Positions 49,625-62,305 of a DNA stretch of 64,000 nt are shown here, in pieces. Position 1 is the stretch's first letter; every line of letters begins with the position of its first letter. This stretch comes from Palaemon carinicauda (Eukaryota > Arthropoda > Malacostraca > Decapoda > Palaemonidae). Below the pieces are notes generated by a model. It made no database searches. It saw only the letters and a program-made list of their open reading frames with translations, and had not been told where the DNA came from. The translations under genes and the position numbers were made by a program. The stretch is from positions 14,351,155 through 14,415,154 of the forward strand of contig NC_090744.1 of the NCBI RefSeq assembly GCF_036898095.1, written 5' to 3'.

Positions 49625-50740
49625 GTGAGTCGGAGAAAGCTGATGGGATTGCAATGGAAGGATGCGATGTTAATAGACTTATTGTACCGTGTGGTGGATG
49701 AGACGAAGGTGCAGCAGTCTCCCACCAGTTATTATCTTAAGGATGGGTTGCTTAAGAGGAAGCATAGATCCACCGATATCTCTAGGAGTGCTGATTGGGG
49801 GATATACTGTCAGATATCGATTTCCTTACCGTTGAGAAGACTGGTAATCGCTGTACCGCATGAGATGGGACACAAGGGAATAAGGAAGATGACAGAGCAT
49901 ATTATGAAAAAAATTTTCTGGCCTGGAAATCATAAGGATGTAAGCCTGTTTTGCCATGCATGCCACATTTGTCAGATGGCTGGAAAGCCTAATGAGTACA
50001 TCAAAAAAGCTCCCTTACACCCGATGAAGTCGAAAAGAACCCTTCATCAAAGGACTGATTAAAATGTTGGCAGAAAAAGTGAAAGAACTTGTGGAAACGG
50101 ATGGAGAATATGTCAAGAATTTGAGGCAAAGGATCGGCGAGATAAGGAGATTTTCCCTAGAAAGCAAGAAAACGAGCCAAGAAAAAACAAATAAAAGGTT
50201 CAGTGTGAAAAGTACGAACAAAAAGTTTGCAAAAGGACAACATGTGTTGGTTTACTTAACGATAAGGAAATTCCGTCTCGTCAAGAAGTTCCAAAAACCA
50301 TTCCAGATATTGGAGAAGATCAGCGGCCTGACCTATGGTATCGAAATGCCACGAAGAAGGAAAAGTCAAAGGAAGGTTCATGTTAACTCATTGAAACCAA
50401 TACTTCAAGTATCGAATTTCAACAAGAGATTCCTTATGTAAGTGGATGCATTGGATAATGGGATTGGAGCTGTCCTATTACAAGAAGGTAAGGAAGAAAT
50501 TCTTCACCCTGTTTGTTTTATGTCGTCAACCTGAATAAGCATGAATGAGCCTACTCGACAGCTGAAAAAGAACTGCTGGAGCTAGTCACAGCGATAAACA
50601 AGTTTGAAGTTTATGTGAACAGACCACAAAATGAAGAAATTACAGTTTGTTCGGATCGCAATCCATTAACTTTTGCTAATAAGATGAAGAATAATTATCA
50701 AAGGTTACTAGGTGGTCATTATAGTTGCAACGATATTGTA
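49625..50740 (+). pseudogene. Integrase followed by RNase H of Gmr1-like copy 1 (core deleted)
   Basis: The integrase N-terminal finger is at 49,840-50,000 (VPHEMGHKGIRKMTEHIMKK, then CHACHICQMAGKP: H...H...CxxC). The catalytic core is missing between about 50,045 and 50,064. The integrase C-terminal part resumes at 50,064-50,441 with the GPY/F-like motif KPFQILEKISGLTYGIE and a basic end. Immediately downstream comes RNase H: DNGIGAVLLQEGKEEILHPV, then EITVCSDRNPLTFA (50,640-50,680) in other frames. Integrase upstream of RNase H is the Gmr1-type order. Confidence 0.85.
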
Positions 50741-50750
50741 TTAATATAAA

Positions 50751-50856
<106 letters not shown>

Positions 50857-50958
50857 TAATTTTTAAGATGATGGCTCCCGGGTTTGAACACCAAAAAAAT
50901 ATTATATACGATGGTCCCGTATCAGGGAACCAAACATATAATATGGTATACTGTACAT

Positions 50959-51665
50959 TGCGGCTGGCAAGCTAAAAAACCTCTCGAATTCCCAACTCAC
51001 CTGTTTGCTCTTCCATTAAATCTGTTATACATGGGGATATTAATACTCTCACTCTGAAACAGTTATATAACTCCCAGACAGCAACACTTAATTTCCAAAA
51101 GTCTCGTAGGTACAATGAAAACAAAACTAAGTAGTTATTCTTATGAATTATTCAGACAACTCTGAACAAAACTTAGATTAAGACAAAAATGTTATGGTCT
51201 GAAAATCATATAGTAACTTTACTTGAAATATTAAATCTGAATAAACATTGGACTAAGACAAATAAAATACTCATGAAAAGTAAGAAATCACTTGTTTAAC
51301 TTTGAATTAATTCTGTATACATTATTCAAGTCTGTTACTTAATGAAAACAGACAACCAGATCCTGATACAAATATTCTTCACATTACTGCAGGGCAATGT
51401 TAATGGATAATGAGACATCGGAACATGTTCTTTTTTTTTTTCACTTTATTAAAAAGGTTCGTAAGTACACTATACTGCACACAGCTAACACTCTCTGGTG
51501 AGAGCCCTGTCTACTTGAGTGCAAAAAGGCAATTAACTACCCACACTATCAAAATGCAATCTTGCTTTAACAGCATGCTGAGTTATAGGTTTTGTGGAAT
51601 TCTCATGATTATTTAGTTCAATTATCTTGACGTACAACACTTATCCTCATACAATAACTAGGACA
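50959..51665 (-). repeat. 3' LTR of the minus-strand Gypsy element
   Basis: Plus strand TGCGGCTGGC...TAGGACA. It shares GCTAAAAAxCCTCTCGAATTC, CTCACCTGTTTGCT, CTCACTCTGAAACA, AACTCCCAGAC, ATTAAATCTGAATAAAC and CAGACAACCAGATC with 58,049-58,680. Confidence 0.75.
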
Positions 51666-51789
51666 TTACTCCCCCCACCAAAACTCCTCACTCCGGGAGG
51701 AGGTGCGCACTCGCCCTCACTAGTCTATGCTACGTGGAGGACACTTCGCCCCGTAATAGGCATGGCATGTACTAAACAGTAATGCAACT

Positions 51790-51792
<3 letters not shown>

Positions 51793-51857
<65 letters not shown>
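51793..51857. repeat. (TA)n microsatellite
   Basis: About 65 bp of TA inside the Gypsy element. Confidence 0.97.
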
Positions 51858-51862
<5 letters not shown>

Positions 51863-52617
51863 CACCCAAAAAAGAAATAACATTTTCTACAAAAAAAAAA
51901 TATGCAAAAGCAACAATACAATATGAACAATTCCTCTTATTTCTTCTTAAGACCTCTGTAACTAGAATAGAGAATACCCAAAGTGAAAAAAAATCATATC
52001 AACATCAGTCTTACATAACCTCATCAATAACCTCCCTCTGGTGTGAGCAGTAATGGCTTTTGGGGTAGGACAGGGATAGGAATAGATACACTTTCATCCC
52101 TGAATTTTACTTTTCCGGGTTTATGGCACAATTTCACAACACAACTCATGAACACCGTTTTGCCATTTATTCAAATCACTAATACACTTGCACTTGCAAC
52201 TATCAACCGTTAGCCACTAGCCGATCCCTCGTGAAAATTATTCATCTTAGCAACTAAGAATCAAATAAATTCATGAATAATACAGCATCCACCTGAAGGA
52301 TCTCACCTGACCTATTTAACCTCTGATTGTTTTTAGGTTCACTGAACAGTATGCCATATGCATTGCCACAATCAGCAAAATTACCACAACACTTTACGTA
52401 TACATCAAGCATCAACATAAGAACACATTGTTTTCATGAAGTTTATTCAAAACACGTGAAAAGAAGAAATAAGGTCTGTTCAAACAACAACAACAGCGAA
52501 GGGAAAAAGAAAATATTACTCATCAACTCGAGGAATGTCATGTATGCAGGGGGAAGGAGGAACACTCTGATTGACACTTTTGAAAAATACCTTTTGAGGC
52601 ACCACATGTATTTGTGC
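51858..52617 (-). other. Region between integrase and 3' LTR, no ORF recognised
   Basis: Read on the minus strand after integrase; many stops and no envelope-like features. Confidence 0.45.
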
Positions 52618-55600
52618 CTAATGATGTTCAGACACTGCACTATTAATAATGCTTCGTGTCACAACTGTGTTAGATTTAACCATCTTTACTCCGTACGGAC
52701 CCAAATACGCTGGCTCCAGTTTGTGTTTCCTCAGTTGTAATCGTTTTAAATACACACGATCGCCCACAAATAGTTTTACCGGTATGGTTTTGAACCGACC
52801 ATCATACTTTGAGCTGTGTTTTACATTAGCTTTTCTCAAAAATCTTTCAGTGGTGTTCATTACTATACTCAATAGATTTATTAAATATACACGGTATTGC
52901 TCAATTGAATAATTTGGCAATTGTTGCGAATTAATGAGGACCATATATAGTATCACAGGATCCTGTCCATACACTAAAAAGAAAGGCGTGTCCCTGAGCG
53001 AGGCATTATATGCAATGCTCAAAGCTAGCTCAGCTATAGGAAGCATGGCGGACCAATGAAGGGGGTAATCAGCCACTAAATAACGTAAAATTCATACTAT
53101 TTCCTATTATGCGATTCTACTAAGCCATTTGCAGAAGGCCTATATTCGGTCACTTAAAAGTGTTCAATTTTCCTCAAGTCCACGACCGATTTCACCACCT
53201 TATTTGTAAACTCGAGACCATTATCACTTAGCAAAATTTTTGGGCAACCAAACCTGGCAATGAAAGAGCACAGTGCCTGGGCTGATGAATTTGCCGATTT
53301 ACCCAACATTGCGTAAGTATAAGTGTACAGAGTAAAAGCATCCACAAATACACATATATACTTATGTTGTGTTAAACCAGTAGGAAAAGGTCCTACCACA
53401 TCAATATGTACTCTATAAAATTTACTAGGAATCACAGGCCACTTTCTGGCTTCCGGTACAGTGTTTTTATGTTCTTTGAAACAGTTACAAGCATGAAATC
53501 CTTTTATATAATTCTCTATAGGTTTTTTGTTTTCATTTCTAACCTAAAGAAGGGTTCATGTGCTCTCCTTCATGTTCCATCAATCTCTAAATGCCCTTCA
53601 TACAAACTTTCATGTACAATTTGGATGGCTCGATTAATTACAGAGGGAGGAAAAACTATCTGTGTACAATATAAGATATCCTTTTCTATAAAAAAAATTC
53701 TCATGAGGCACATTCAGAAATGACGGATAACTCTCTGATTCCCCTTTAATCACTGCTCGCACTCTTTCCATCCATTCCTCTTTTTTCTGTCCCTCTCGGA
53801 CTTCTTTTATGTCCCAACCTCCCAAGTCAATCAAACCTCCACCATCATCAGGGCATTCATTCTGGACACCCCGGGTCAAGTCCTCGGCCACCCACATATA
53901 TTCACCTTTACTACTCATATCTCTCTTTCTCTCCCGTCTTCTGATTGGTCCTTGGGTGAATTCACATCCGTTCTCTATTTCCTCTATTTTGATGGGGGTC
54001 TTCAACATTTTGGTTACGTTCTTCGCTCCTCTTTTGTGCCCTAGTTGTTACTACTATTACTGCACCTCTAGAGAGAGCATCAGCTACCTTGTTAGCTTTA
54101 CCTTCTATTTGGTGAAAATCCTTTATATTAAACTATAACAATCTATCAATCCATCTCGTTAGTGAAGAGGTCAAATCCCCTTTGAAAAAGAGGTCACGTA
54201 AGAGGCGATGATCACTTTGCAACTCAATCGACTGACCTAATAAAAAAAACCGATGCCTCTCTAGAACCAATAGAATAGCCAAAGCCTCTCGATCGAATGT
54301 ACTATAATTCTTTTCTGCCCCTTTTAATGCCCGGGAAGAAAAACAAATGGGTCGCTCTCTACCTTTATCATCTCGTTGAGAAACTATGGCACTAAAAGCT
54401 ACGCTATTCTCTTGTATTGTCACTAAAAACGGGAGATCAAATCTAGGATAAGTGAGTAAGTCATTGCTAGCTTTCGAATGGGTAAAGGCCTTTTTTCCAG
54501 TCCCCAATTTATTACTTTTTGTTCTTTTTAAAGAATCGAAGGGTCTCGCTATCTCTCCAAAACCTCTAATGAATTTACGGTAATACCGTGCAAGTCCAAG
54601 GAACCCAGCTACTTCTTTAGGGTTACATGGCCTGGGGAAATCTCTAATAGTCGCTACTTTACTGGGGCAGGGTTGGATACCTTCTGGGGTTATTATGTGA
54701 CCTGAAAATTCGACCTGTTTATCGAAAAATTTGAACTTTGACAAATTTATTTTCATACCATTACGTTGCAATGCTTCTAAAACTTTACGAAAATTATTAT
54801 TATGTTCTTCGGCCATTTTCCCGGTAATTATGATATCGTCTAAATAAACAAGAACATTATGGCCAATTAAGGGAGACAAAACCGCCATCATTACACTAGA
54901 GAAATGACTTGCAACATTTTTAACATCAAAAGGAAGGAAATCAAGCTGAAATAGTTGATCATTAGCTATAAATGCCATTTTACATTTACTGTCTTCCTGA
55001 ATGGGTATTTGATAGTATTCAGATTCTAAATCAACAGTTGTAAAATATTTACTATTCCCTACCTTCAGAAGTAATTCTTCGATCGAGGGCAATGGAAATG
55101 CATTCAACTTCCTATAATCAACACACAATCTTATCGAACCATACTTTTTCCTAACAGCTACAATTGGAGAAGCCCAGGGGGATTCGCTATCCTCGATTAT
55201 CCCTGGCTCCCTTAATTTATTAATTTCCCTTTTTATCTCTCCCTGGAAATGAATGGGTACCTAATAAGGCCTTGACCTGATCGGTTCCGCCTGCCCAGTT
55301 TTAATGCTAAAGGGAAATCAAACAATTCTCCCGGGTGGCTCATATCCAATTACAATTACAACGTGATAATTAGTGTCAATGTCACTAACTACAGGTTGAT
55401 ATTCTGATGGTCATAGTTTACGTGCTTGTATAACCAAATTCTGAGTGCGTTCGTCTGTGCGGGCTGAAGTTGTGGCTCCCAACATCCCATTATTAGCAAT
55501 TCCACATAACTCTAATTCACACACAGAATCACTTCCTAACACAAATCTTTTATTTGATAAATTAACTATTGTTATATCAGCTCTGTTCTCCTTTATTTCC

Positions 55601-55896
55601 GATAAGCCCTCTAAAATCGTATGGGCCCAATTGTCATCGGGTTTAACAACGACCTTGGTTCCTTCTGAAAGAGCGCGACACGGGGCCACTGATATGCTCG
55701 TAAGTGCCTGGCGAGACAACACTTCTCCTCTCTCAGGTACAGCTGTTACCTTACTTAAATATCTCTCTGTGCCCGCACAAGCACTTACTCTCTCATGACT
55801 TACTATCGGCAAAATGCACCCTCCTGGTTTTACTGTTATTGTATCTTTTCCCCAAAAAATGCATATTTGATTATTAGTGGTGGGCAAGAATCCCAC
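52618..55896 (-). pseudogene. Gypsy pol: RT, RNase H, integrase (broken; protease region partial)
   Basis: Minus strand, canonical Gypsy order. 55,896-55,411 is the segment after protease (CIFWGKDTITVKPGG). 55,128-54,133 is RT/RNase H with 332 open codons: MCVDYRKLNAFPLPSIEE, FTTVDLESEYYQIPI (first Asp), VLVYLDDIIITG (YLDD intact), FSGHIITPEGIQPCPSKV, FLGLARYYRKFIRGFGEIA and FDREALAILLVL. KANKVADALSRG follows after a stop. Integrase: 53,435-53,154 with YRVHIDVVGPFP (first Asp) and LSDNGLEFTN (second Asp), then NGLVESHNRK (Glu) after a stop. Its C-terminal part is 53,076-52,618 (YNASLRDTPFFLVYGQDPV, GDRVYLKRL). Stops at about 54,130 and 53,154 and a gap upstream of 55,411 break it, but all catalytic motifs are preserved. 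Confidence 0.92.
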
Positions 55897-55935
55897 ATTG
55901 ATTTTGTATTAGGTAGAAGGGTACATCTAAAAGAG

Positions 55936-58048
55936 AAACTGTAAAATATTCCAAGGAGAAGCAGTAACTCCCCAGCATAGACTCTTGACAGTAGACTCGG
56001 ATAGGAAGAGAACGATAAGAGGTAGGCAAGAGATGATTCCCAAGATAAGATGGTGGAAGCTGCAAGAACCAGAATAATTAGATATATTTATAGAGAGGGT
56101 TTTAGTAGAGCTTGGCACCTGGGATTTTGAGGATGTGGATGAGTGGTGGGAACGAAACAGCAGTATTCTGAAAAGAGTTGGCTGAGAAGTCTTAGGGATG
56201 TCAACAGGAAAAGGGCCAAGAGACAAAGAAACTTAGTGGTGGAGTAATTATGTACAAGAAAAAATCAAGATCAAGAAAAATGCAAAGAAAAGGTATGATG
56301 AAACAGGCACTGAATAAGATAAGGAGAGAAGTAGATTAGCAAAGAAGGAAGCAAAAGTGGCGGTGGCACAGTCAAAACAGCAAGCATTTGGATATTGTAT
56401 ATGAAGATTTTGACACAAAGGAGGGTCAAAAGAAGATTTACAAGTTTGCTAAAGGAAGAAAAAAAGTTACCAAAGATATTGCCCTCATTAAGCAGATAAA
56501 GAATGAGGATGGAGTGGTAATATGTAGCTCAAGTGATATAAAAGGAAGGCGGAAGCAATATTTTGAACGATTGCTAAATGAAGAAATCCGTGATCTATAA
56601 TTGCAGATGGAAATCCAAATTTAGGAATAGTAAGAGATATAGATAGAGAAGAAATTAAGGTTGCCCTCAGCAAGATGAAAAATGGAAAAGCTATGGGACC
56701 TGATGAGATCCCAGTGGAAGTCTGGAAATGCTTGAGGGAATTTGGAGTGGATATGCTGTGGGATCTGATGAAAAAGATACACTAGAAAGAAAAGAGGCCC
56801 AGAATGTGGAGGAATACCTTTTTAATACCCATATTAAAAAATAAGGGGGATGTACAAAACTGTAATAATTATAGAGCAATCAAACTCCTCCCACATACAA
56901 TGAAGCTTTGGGAAAGGACTATAGAGCGTAGGATCAGGGAAGAGACCAAGCTTGGATTCATGCCAGGCAGAAGCACGACGGATGCAATGTTTGCACTAAG
57001 GCAGTTGTTGGAAAATATAGAGTAGGCCAAAAGGAATTACCATATAGCATTTATTGACTTAGAGAAGGCTTATGATAGAGTTCCACGGCAGGAGATATGG
57101 AGATGTTAGAGAGAGAGGGGAACGCCAGAGAAATATGTTAGACTGATTAGAGATATGTATGAAGGAGCAGGCACACAAATAAGAACGAGTGTTGGTTTTA
57201 CCGAGACGTTTAAAGTGGGAGTTAGGTTACACCAGGGGTCGTCATTAAGTCCCTATCTGGTTAATATAGTAATGGATGTAATTACTGAAAGAATGAGGGA
57301 ACAGTCACCTTTAACCATGCCATTTGCAGATGATGTAGTTCTGTGTGATGAAACCAGAGAAGGATTGGAGGGGAAGCTGGAGAGATGGAGAGAGGAATTG
57401 GAGAGCAGAGGGCTAAAGATCAGTAGAAAAAAAAAAACAGAGTATATGTGTTGATACCTGCCAAACCAATTAAATGATATACATTTGCTGGGTGAAATAG
57501 TAAAGAGGACAGAAAAATTCAAGTACCTAGGGTCATATGTGGAGGAAACAGCAGAACTCCAGACGGAAGTGAGCAGTAAAATTCAAGCTGGATGGAATAA
57601 TTGGAAAAAAAGTGTATTGACACCTGCCATGACATATGGTGCAGAGACCTGCACCATGATAAAGATCTTTGAGAAAAAATTAATGTTGCAGATATGAGAA
57701 TGCTAAGATGGATGCCTGGGATCACGAGACTTGATAAGGTTAGGAATGACTTGGTAAGGGGAATAACAAAGGTTACAGAGGTGTCAAAGAAAATCCAAGA
57801 AAAGAGACTACACTTGTTTGATCATGTAATGATGAGAGACTAGGAGTATGTTGGGAGGAGGATGCTGGATATAGATGTTCCAGGTAGTAGGAGGAGGGGG
57901 AGACCAAAGTGAAGGTGGATGGAGTGTGTAACAGCAGATATGGAGGAGAAAGATCTCACAATGGAGGACATCGGAGATAGAAGAACTTGGAACCGGCTCT
58001 CTAGAAATAGCGACCCTGCATAGTGGGAAAAGCTTTAGTCGAAGAAGA
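55936..58048 (+). pseudogene. RTE-like retrotransposon RT inserted in the Gypsy element (broken, 5' truncated)
   Basis: Third non-LTR family. It opens with the endonuclease-RT linker (GEAVTPQHRLLTVDSDRKR, IPKIRWWKLQEPE), then FAKGRKKVTKDI, a broken palm with IDLEKAYDRVPRQEIW (first Asp) near 57,055, [42 protein letters not shown] (FADD intact, near 57,325), KYLGSYVEETAELQTEV, MTYGAETC, MRMLRWMPGITRLDKVRN and RRRGRPK. It ends in a GAAGAAGAAG tail at 58,040, next to the Gypsy right-hand repeat. More than ten stops or frameshifts are seen. It resembles BovB-type RTE elements, whose 3' end is a short tandem repeat. Confidence 0.88.
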
Positions 58049-58680
58049 AGATTATGGCTGGTAAGCTAAAAAGCCTCTCGAATTCCAATCTCACCTGTTT
58101 GCTTGTACACTAAATCTGTTATATATGGGAATATTAATACCCTCACTCTGAAACAATTATATAACTCCCAGACGGCAACAGTTAATATCCAAAGGGCGCG
58201 TAAGTACACTCAAAACAAATCTGGGTAATTATTCCTAAAAATTATTCGAACAACTCTAACTTCATTTATTCAACAGGTTACAAATTAATACCAATCTAAA
58301 CACTGGTGATTGGAATAAAGCACTCTTTACAAAAATAAATATATTCTATAAAAATTACAACACTTTGTAAGAGTTTTACATAAAACGAATAAATCACTCA
58401 AAATATTAAGTCTAAACAAAACCTGGATTAAGATAAAATGTTATGATTTGAAAATTATATAGTCACTTGACTTGAAATATTAAATCTGAATAAACCTTGG
58501 ACTAAGACAAAAAATACTTATGAAAAATAAAAAGAAAAATCACTTGTTTCACTAGAAATTAAATCTGTATACAATATCCAAGTTTATTACTTAATGAAAT
58601 CAGACAACCAGATCACGAAACAAATATCTTTCACCTTGCTGCAGGTCAATTTACAAAAAATCTAAGAGAATTCTTATAAG
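58049..58680 (-). repeat. Right-hand LTR-like repeat of the Gypsy element
   Basis: Direct repeat of 50,959-51,400 with small indels and an extra segment of about 130 bp near 58,250-58,390. Similarity ends near 58,650. The primer-site side is occupied by the RTE tail. Confidence 0.65.
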
Positions 58681-58699
58681 TACTCACTATATTTACAAA

Positions 58700-59455
58700 A
58701 ACCCGTCACACCCAAACTTTAAAAGTTCAATGAACACTTTTAAAACAATACACTAGGCTGAGCATGAGGAAGAGAGTTGGAGATGGCAATGTCTTAAGTC
58801 ATAAGACTGAAATTCTCTATCTGATCTATGCAACCCAAGGATTGCCTTTTTATGAGACTTAGCTACTTTCAGAAGATTCCAAAAGATTTGGGAAGCGTGG
58901 CGGCTTGGATAACAGTGACGCCAGATTTTCCAACTATCAGGTATCGAACAGGAGAGCCAACCCCTCTCACGGAAACCCTTCCTAGCCTGCTCCGCTTGCC
59001 CTTTGTCTCCGAATGAAAAAATATAACATCCTAACACTAGGATTTTCTGGAAAATTTTAAAGCACAGGGCACAATAATTGCGTATTAACTCACAAAAATG
59101 ATGCAATACCTCATAAAAATATATAAGAACATTACATAAGCCCTTGTTCCTATCTTTTAAGGTCACATAACATTTTCAAACAGATTACGTAAGACTTCAT
59201 AACAAAATTATGTGAAATGAAAAGTTCATTCCTAAACATAACGTAAATTTACTTTTACTGACCTGAGTATAGAACACAATGAAATTAACGACGAAAGTCT
59301 TGTGTAATTTACATAGTAGACTTACATATACCTGAAAGGAACTCATCTTACCGGCTGGCTATTTATCTCTTCAATGCACAAATGAAATATATAAATAAAT
59401 CAGGAAAAAACTATTGTATTTAGTCTACACTGGACCAGTTTTGTAAGATAGCTCC
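58700..59455 (-). repeat. 3' LTR part of Gmr1-like copy 2
   Basis: Minus strand starts after the polypurine-like AGGGGGGAGC at about 59,455 and matches the 5' LTR of copy 1 in several blocks (CTTACAAAxCTGG, ATAGCCAGC, AAGTCTTAxGTAA). The far end is not seen and may be truncated. Confidence 0.6.
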
Positions 59456-59471
59456 CCCCTAAAAAGATTAT

Positions 59472-60730
59472 TTATTCCGGGCCTGAATCCATCGATTCAG
59501 TCCGAGATAGATAATCTGCCACCACATTATCTTTACCTGATATATGCTTTACTTTAATACAGAATGGTTGCAAACATAATGAACACCTAATTAACCTTTG
59601 ATGATTATTTTTCATCTCATACACAAAATCTAAAGGATTAAGATCTGAATACACTGTAATCTCTTCATTTTGTGGTCGATTCACTTAGACCTCAAACTTG
59701 TTTATTACTGTGACTAACGCTAGTAGTTCCTTTTCAACTGTCGAGTAGGCTTGCTGATGTTTCTTCAGCTTCAACCACATAAAACAAATAGGATGAAGAA
59801 CTCCATCCTCGTCTTCTTGAAGTAGGACAGTTCCAATCCCATTATATGATGCAACCACTTGGATAAGGAATTTCTTGTCGAAATTAGGTGTCCACAGTAT
59901 CTGTTTCCAAGTTAATATGGCCTTTATCCTAGTGAAGGATTCCCGGCACTTGTTGGTCCATATAAATATTCTATTGGGGCTAACCAAATTCGTCAAGGGA
60001 ACCACTAGAGGTGAAAGTATCGGACAAAAACGTCAGTAGAATCCTGCTGTTCCTAAGAAACGTTATAACTGCTTCCTTGTTTTTTTTTGTTTTTTTGTGA
60101 GGGACTGGGGTGATGCTTTCATTATTCCGTCAATGTTAATGGCTACCGAGACAATTAGTCTTCTCCCTACTTTAAATCCCAAGTATCAGAATGTTGCCTT
60201 TCCAAATTTGCTCTTCTCCAGGTTAATCGTTAAGTATGCTTCTCGCAGCTTTTGAAATACCTTCTTCAGGATTCGGGGAAGTTCTTCCCAGGTCGATGAA
60301 TATACCACAATATCGTCATGATATACTCCTACTCCTTCTATTGATCCTAGAACGTTATCCATGACAGGTTGAAAAGTAGTAGGGGCGTTCATTATACCAA
60401 ATGGCATGACAGTGCATTGATATAACCCAAACAAGGTTATAAAAGCTGATGACAATTTTGCTTTGTTGTCCAAATGGATTTGATATTAGCCTTTTAACCA
60501 GTCGATTTTTGAGACAAACCTCGCATGTCCGATATTGTCGAGTAGTTGGTCAATGAGCAGCAATGGATAATTATTGCCCACACTGATCGATTTTACCTTT
60601 CGGTAGTCCGTACACATCCTGAAAAATCCGTGTGGTTTCTCACGAGCAAGCATGGAGAACTGTAAGAGCTAGAACTTTATTTGGCTAATCCGTTTTGTTA
60701 CAAATAGTCCACTTTTCTTTTCATGACTTC
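59472..60730 (-). pseudogene. RT and RNase H of Gmr1-like copy 2, downstream of integrase
   Basis: Minus strand. RT: REKPHGFFRMCTDYRKVKSI near 60,640, ARFVSKIDWLKG (first Asp) near 60,520, a stop, then FGLYQCTVMPFGIMNAPTTF and GVYHDDIVVYSS (catalytic YHDD near 60,315). RNase H: KFLIQVVASYNGIGTVLLQE, STVEKELLALVTVINKFEVY, ITVYSDLNPLDFVYEM and ISGKDNVVADYLSRTE, ending 59,472. These correspond to Gypsy-type RT/RNase H yet follow, rather than precede, integrase. Stops at about 60,480, 60,186 and 59,685 inactivate it. Confidence 0.88.
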
Positions 60731-60901
60731 TCGGTGATACAGCGACAGCCAATAAGTGTGTTGTTTAAATAGTCTTTTTGTTGTTTTAAGGTGTATCTCA
60801 TGCTTCGTTAGGTTAATTCATTTCAGGACGCCCGAGACAATTTCAGGGAAACTTCTGATAAGTTGACCTAATTATTATTGTTGTACCTGGTTCAGATGAG
60901 T

Positions 60902-62215
60902 TCATTTCTCTTCAAAGTTCCGAATGATACACGAATTATTCCCATTGCTTACTGCCCCTACCTCATATCCGTCGTAGTCTTCCATGGATGGAATGGTTTG
61001 CACTATACACACTTGTAAAGCTTCGGCCTCGTTTTCACTTGAGTAGGGTTTCAGTAGCATAATATGTACTTTCCTCTGACTTTCCCTTCTTTCTTGGGTT
61101 TCGATAATGTAGGTCAGGTCACTGATCTTCTCCAAAATCTTGAATAATCCTTGAAACTTTTTGTTGAGAGGGAATCTCCTTATCGGCAGGAAAACTAATA
61201 CCTGATGTCCTATCAAAAACTGTCTGTCCTTACTTTTCATATCAAACCTTTCCTTCAATTTTTCCTTGACTCGTCTTAATGATTTCTAGAGAAAATTTCC
61301 TTATCGTGCCGATCATTTTCCTCAAATTTTTTACATATTCTCCATCCGTTTCCTCTTGGTCCTTCCATTTTTCTGCTAACATTTTAATCGGTCCTTGTAC
61401 TTCACGTTCAAATACCATTTCATTCGGGCTACATCCCATGCTTTCTTGATAAGCATTACATACCTCAAAAGACATCAACGGTAGTCCGATGTCCCATTCA
61501 TTCCCTGTTTCATTGCAGAACATCGTTAACATACTTTTCAACATTTAGTGAAATTTCTCTAAAGCACCTTGGGTCTCCAGATGATAAGCAGTTGCTAGTT
61601 GTTGTTTCACATCCAACAATTTCGTTACGTCTTGAAATAATTTTGATGTTAAATTTGTTCCTCGGTCACTTTGAACGGTTTCCGGTAAACCAAAATTAGT
61701 AAAAAGTTCTAGTAACTTTTCAGTGATTATTTTAGCACTTATGTTCCTAACGGGTATGGCATCTGGCTATCTCGTCACTGGATACATCGAAGTTAACATA
61801 TATTCATGACCTTTTTCGTCCTTGGTAAAGGTCCCACAATATCGATCATTACCTTGCTGAAGGGTTCTCCTCGCACTGCTATCGGGTGTAAGGGAGCTTT
61901 CTTAATGCACTCGTTCAGCTTTCCAGCCATCTGATATACGTGACTTGCACAGCAAAACTGGGTCACATCCTTATGCATGCCAGGCCAGAAAAAGTGTTAC
62001 ATAATCTTCTCCGTCCTCTTCCTTATCCCCATATGTCCTGTTTCGTGTGCTACAGTGAACATCTGTCTACTCAACGGTGCAGGAAGTGATATCTGACGAT
62101 ATATCGCCCCTTCATCATTCCCAGGGATATTGAACGGTCTATGCCTCATCATAAGCAACCCATCCACAAGATAATAACAGGTTAGAGACTGCTGCCTCCG
62201 TCTCAGCCACCACAT
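60902..62215 (-). pseudogene. Integrase of Gmr1-like copy 2, upstream of RT
   Basis: Minus strand. SYYLVDGLLMMRHRPFN, then the finger VAHETGHMGIRKRTEKIM (62,060-61,997) with CASHVYQMAGK, where the first Cys pair is damaged. KVMIDIVGPLPRTKK (first Asp, 61,850) is followed by a badly broken core (61,790-61,545). The rest is FCNETGNEWDIGLPLMSFEV and NEMVFEREVQGPIKML, then the C-terminal part 61,258-60,902 with a GPY/F-like motif (GLFKILEKISDLTYIIE) and KVHIMLLKPY. It closely parallels copy 1 at 49,625-50,441. Confidence 0.85.
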
Positions 62216-62305
62216 GGTACAATAACTCTGTTAACAGGGCATCCTTACGTTGTAATCCAATCAGCCGTTTCCTACTCACTTTTCCTACTTTGAACGCTGA
62301 GTTTT

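Larger units (their letters stand above)
50959..58680 (-). mobile_element. Gypsy-type LTR retrotransposon (minus) carrying a nested RTE-like copy
   Basis: Two related direct repeats (50,959-51,665 and about 58,049-58,680) flank a minus-strand Gypsy pol at 52,618-55,896. A plus-strand RTE-like element occupies 55,936-58,048, replacing the gag/leader region. On the minus strand the purine run GGTGGGGGGAGT precedes TGTCCTAG at 51,665, as a polypurine tract and 3' LTR start would. The overall unit is an inference from the flanking repeats; the right repeat is less complete. Confidence 0.65.

Noticed and set aside
52326..52740. Envelope or host gene downstream of the Gypsy integrase
   Set aside because: The 137-codon plus-strand frame is antisense to the integrase end and has no signal peptide or membrane segment.
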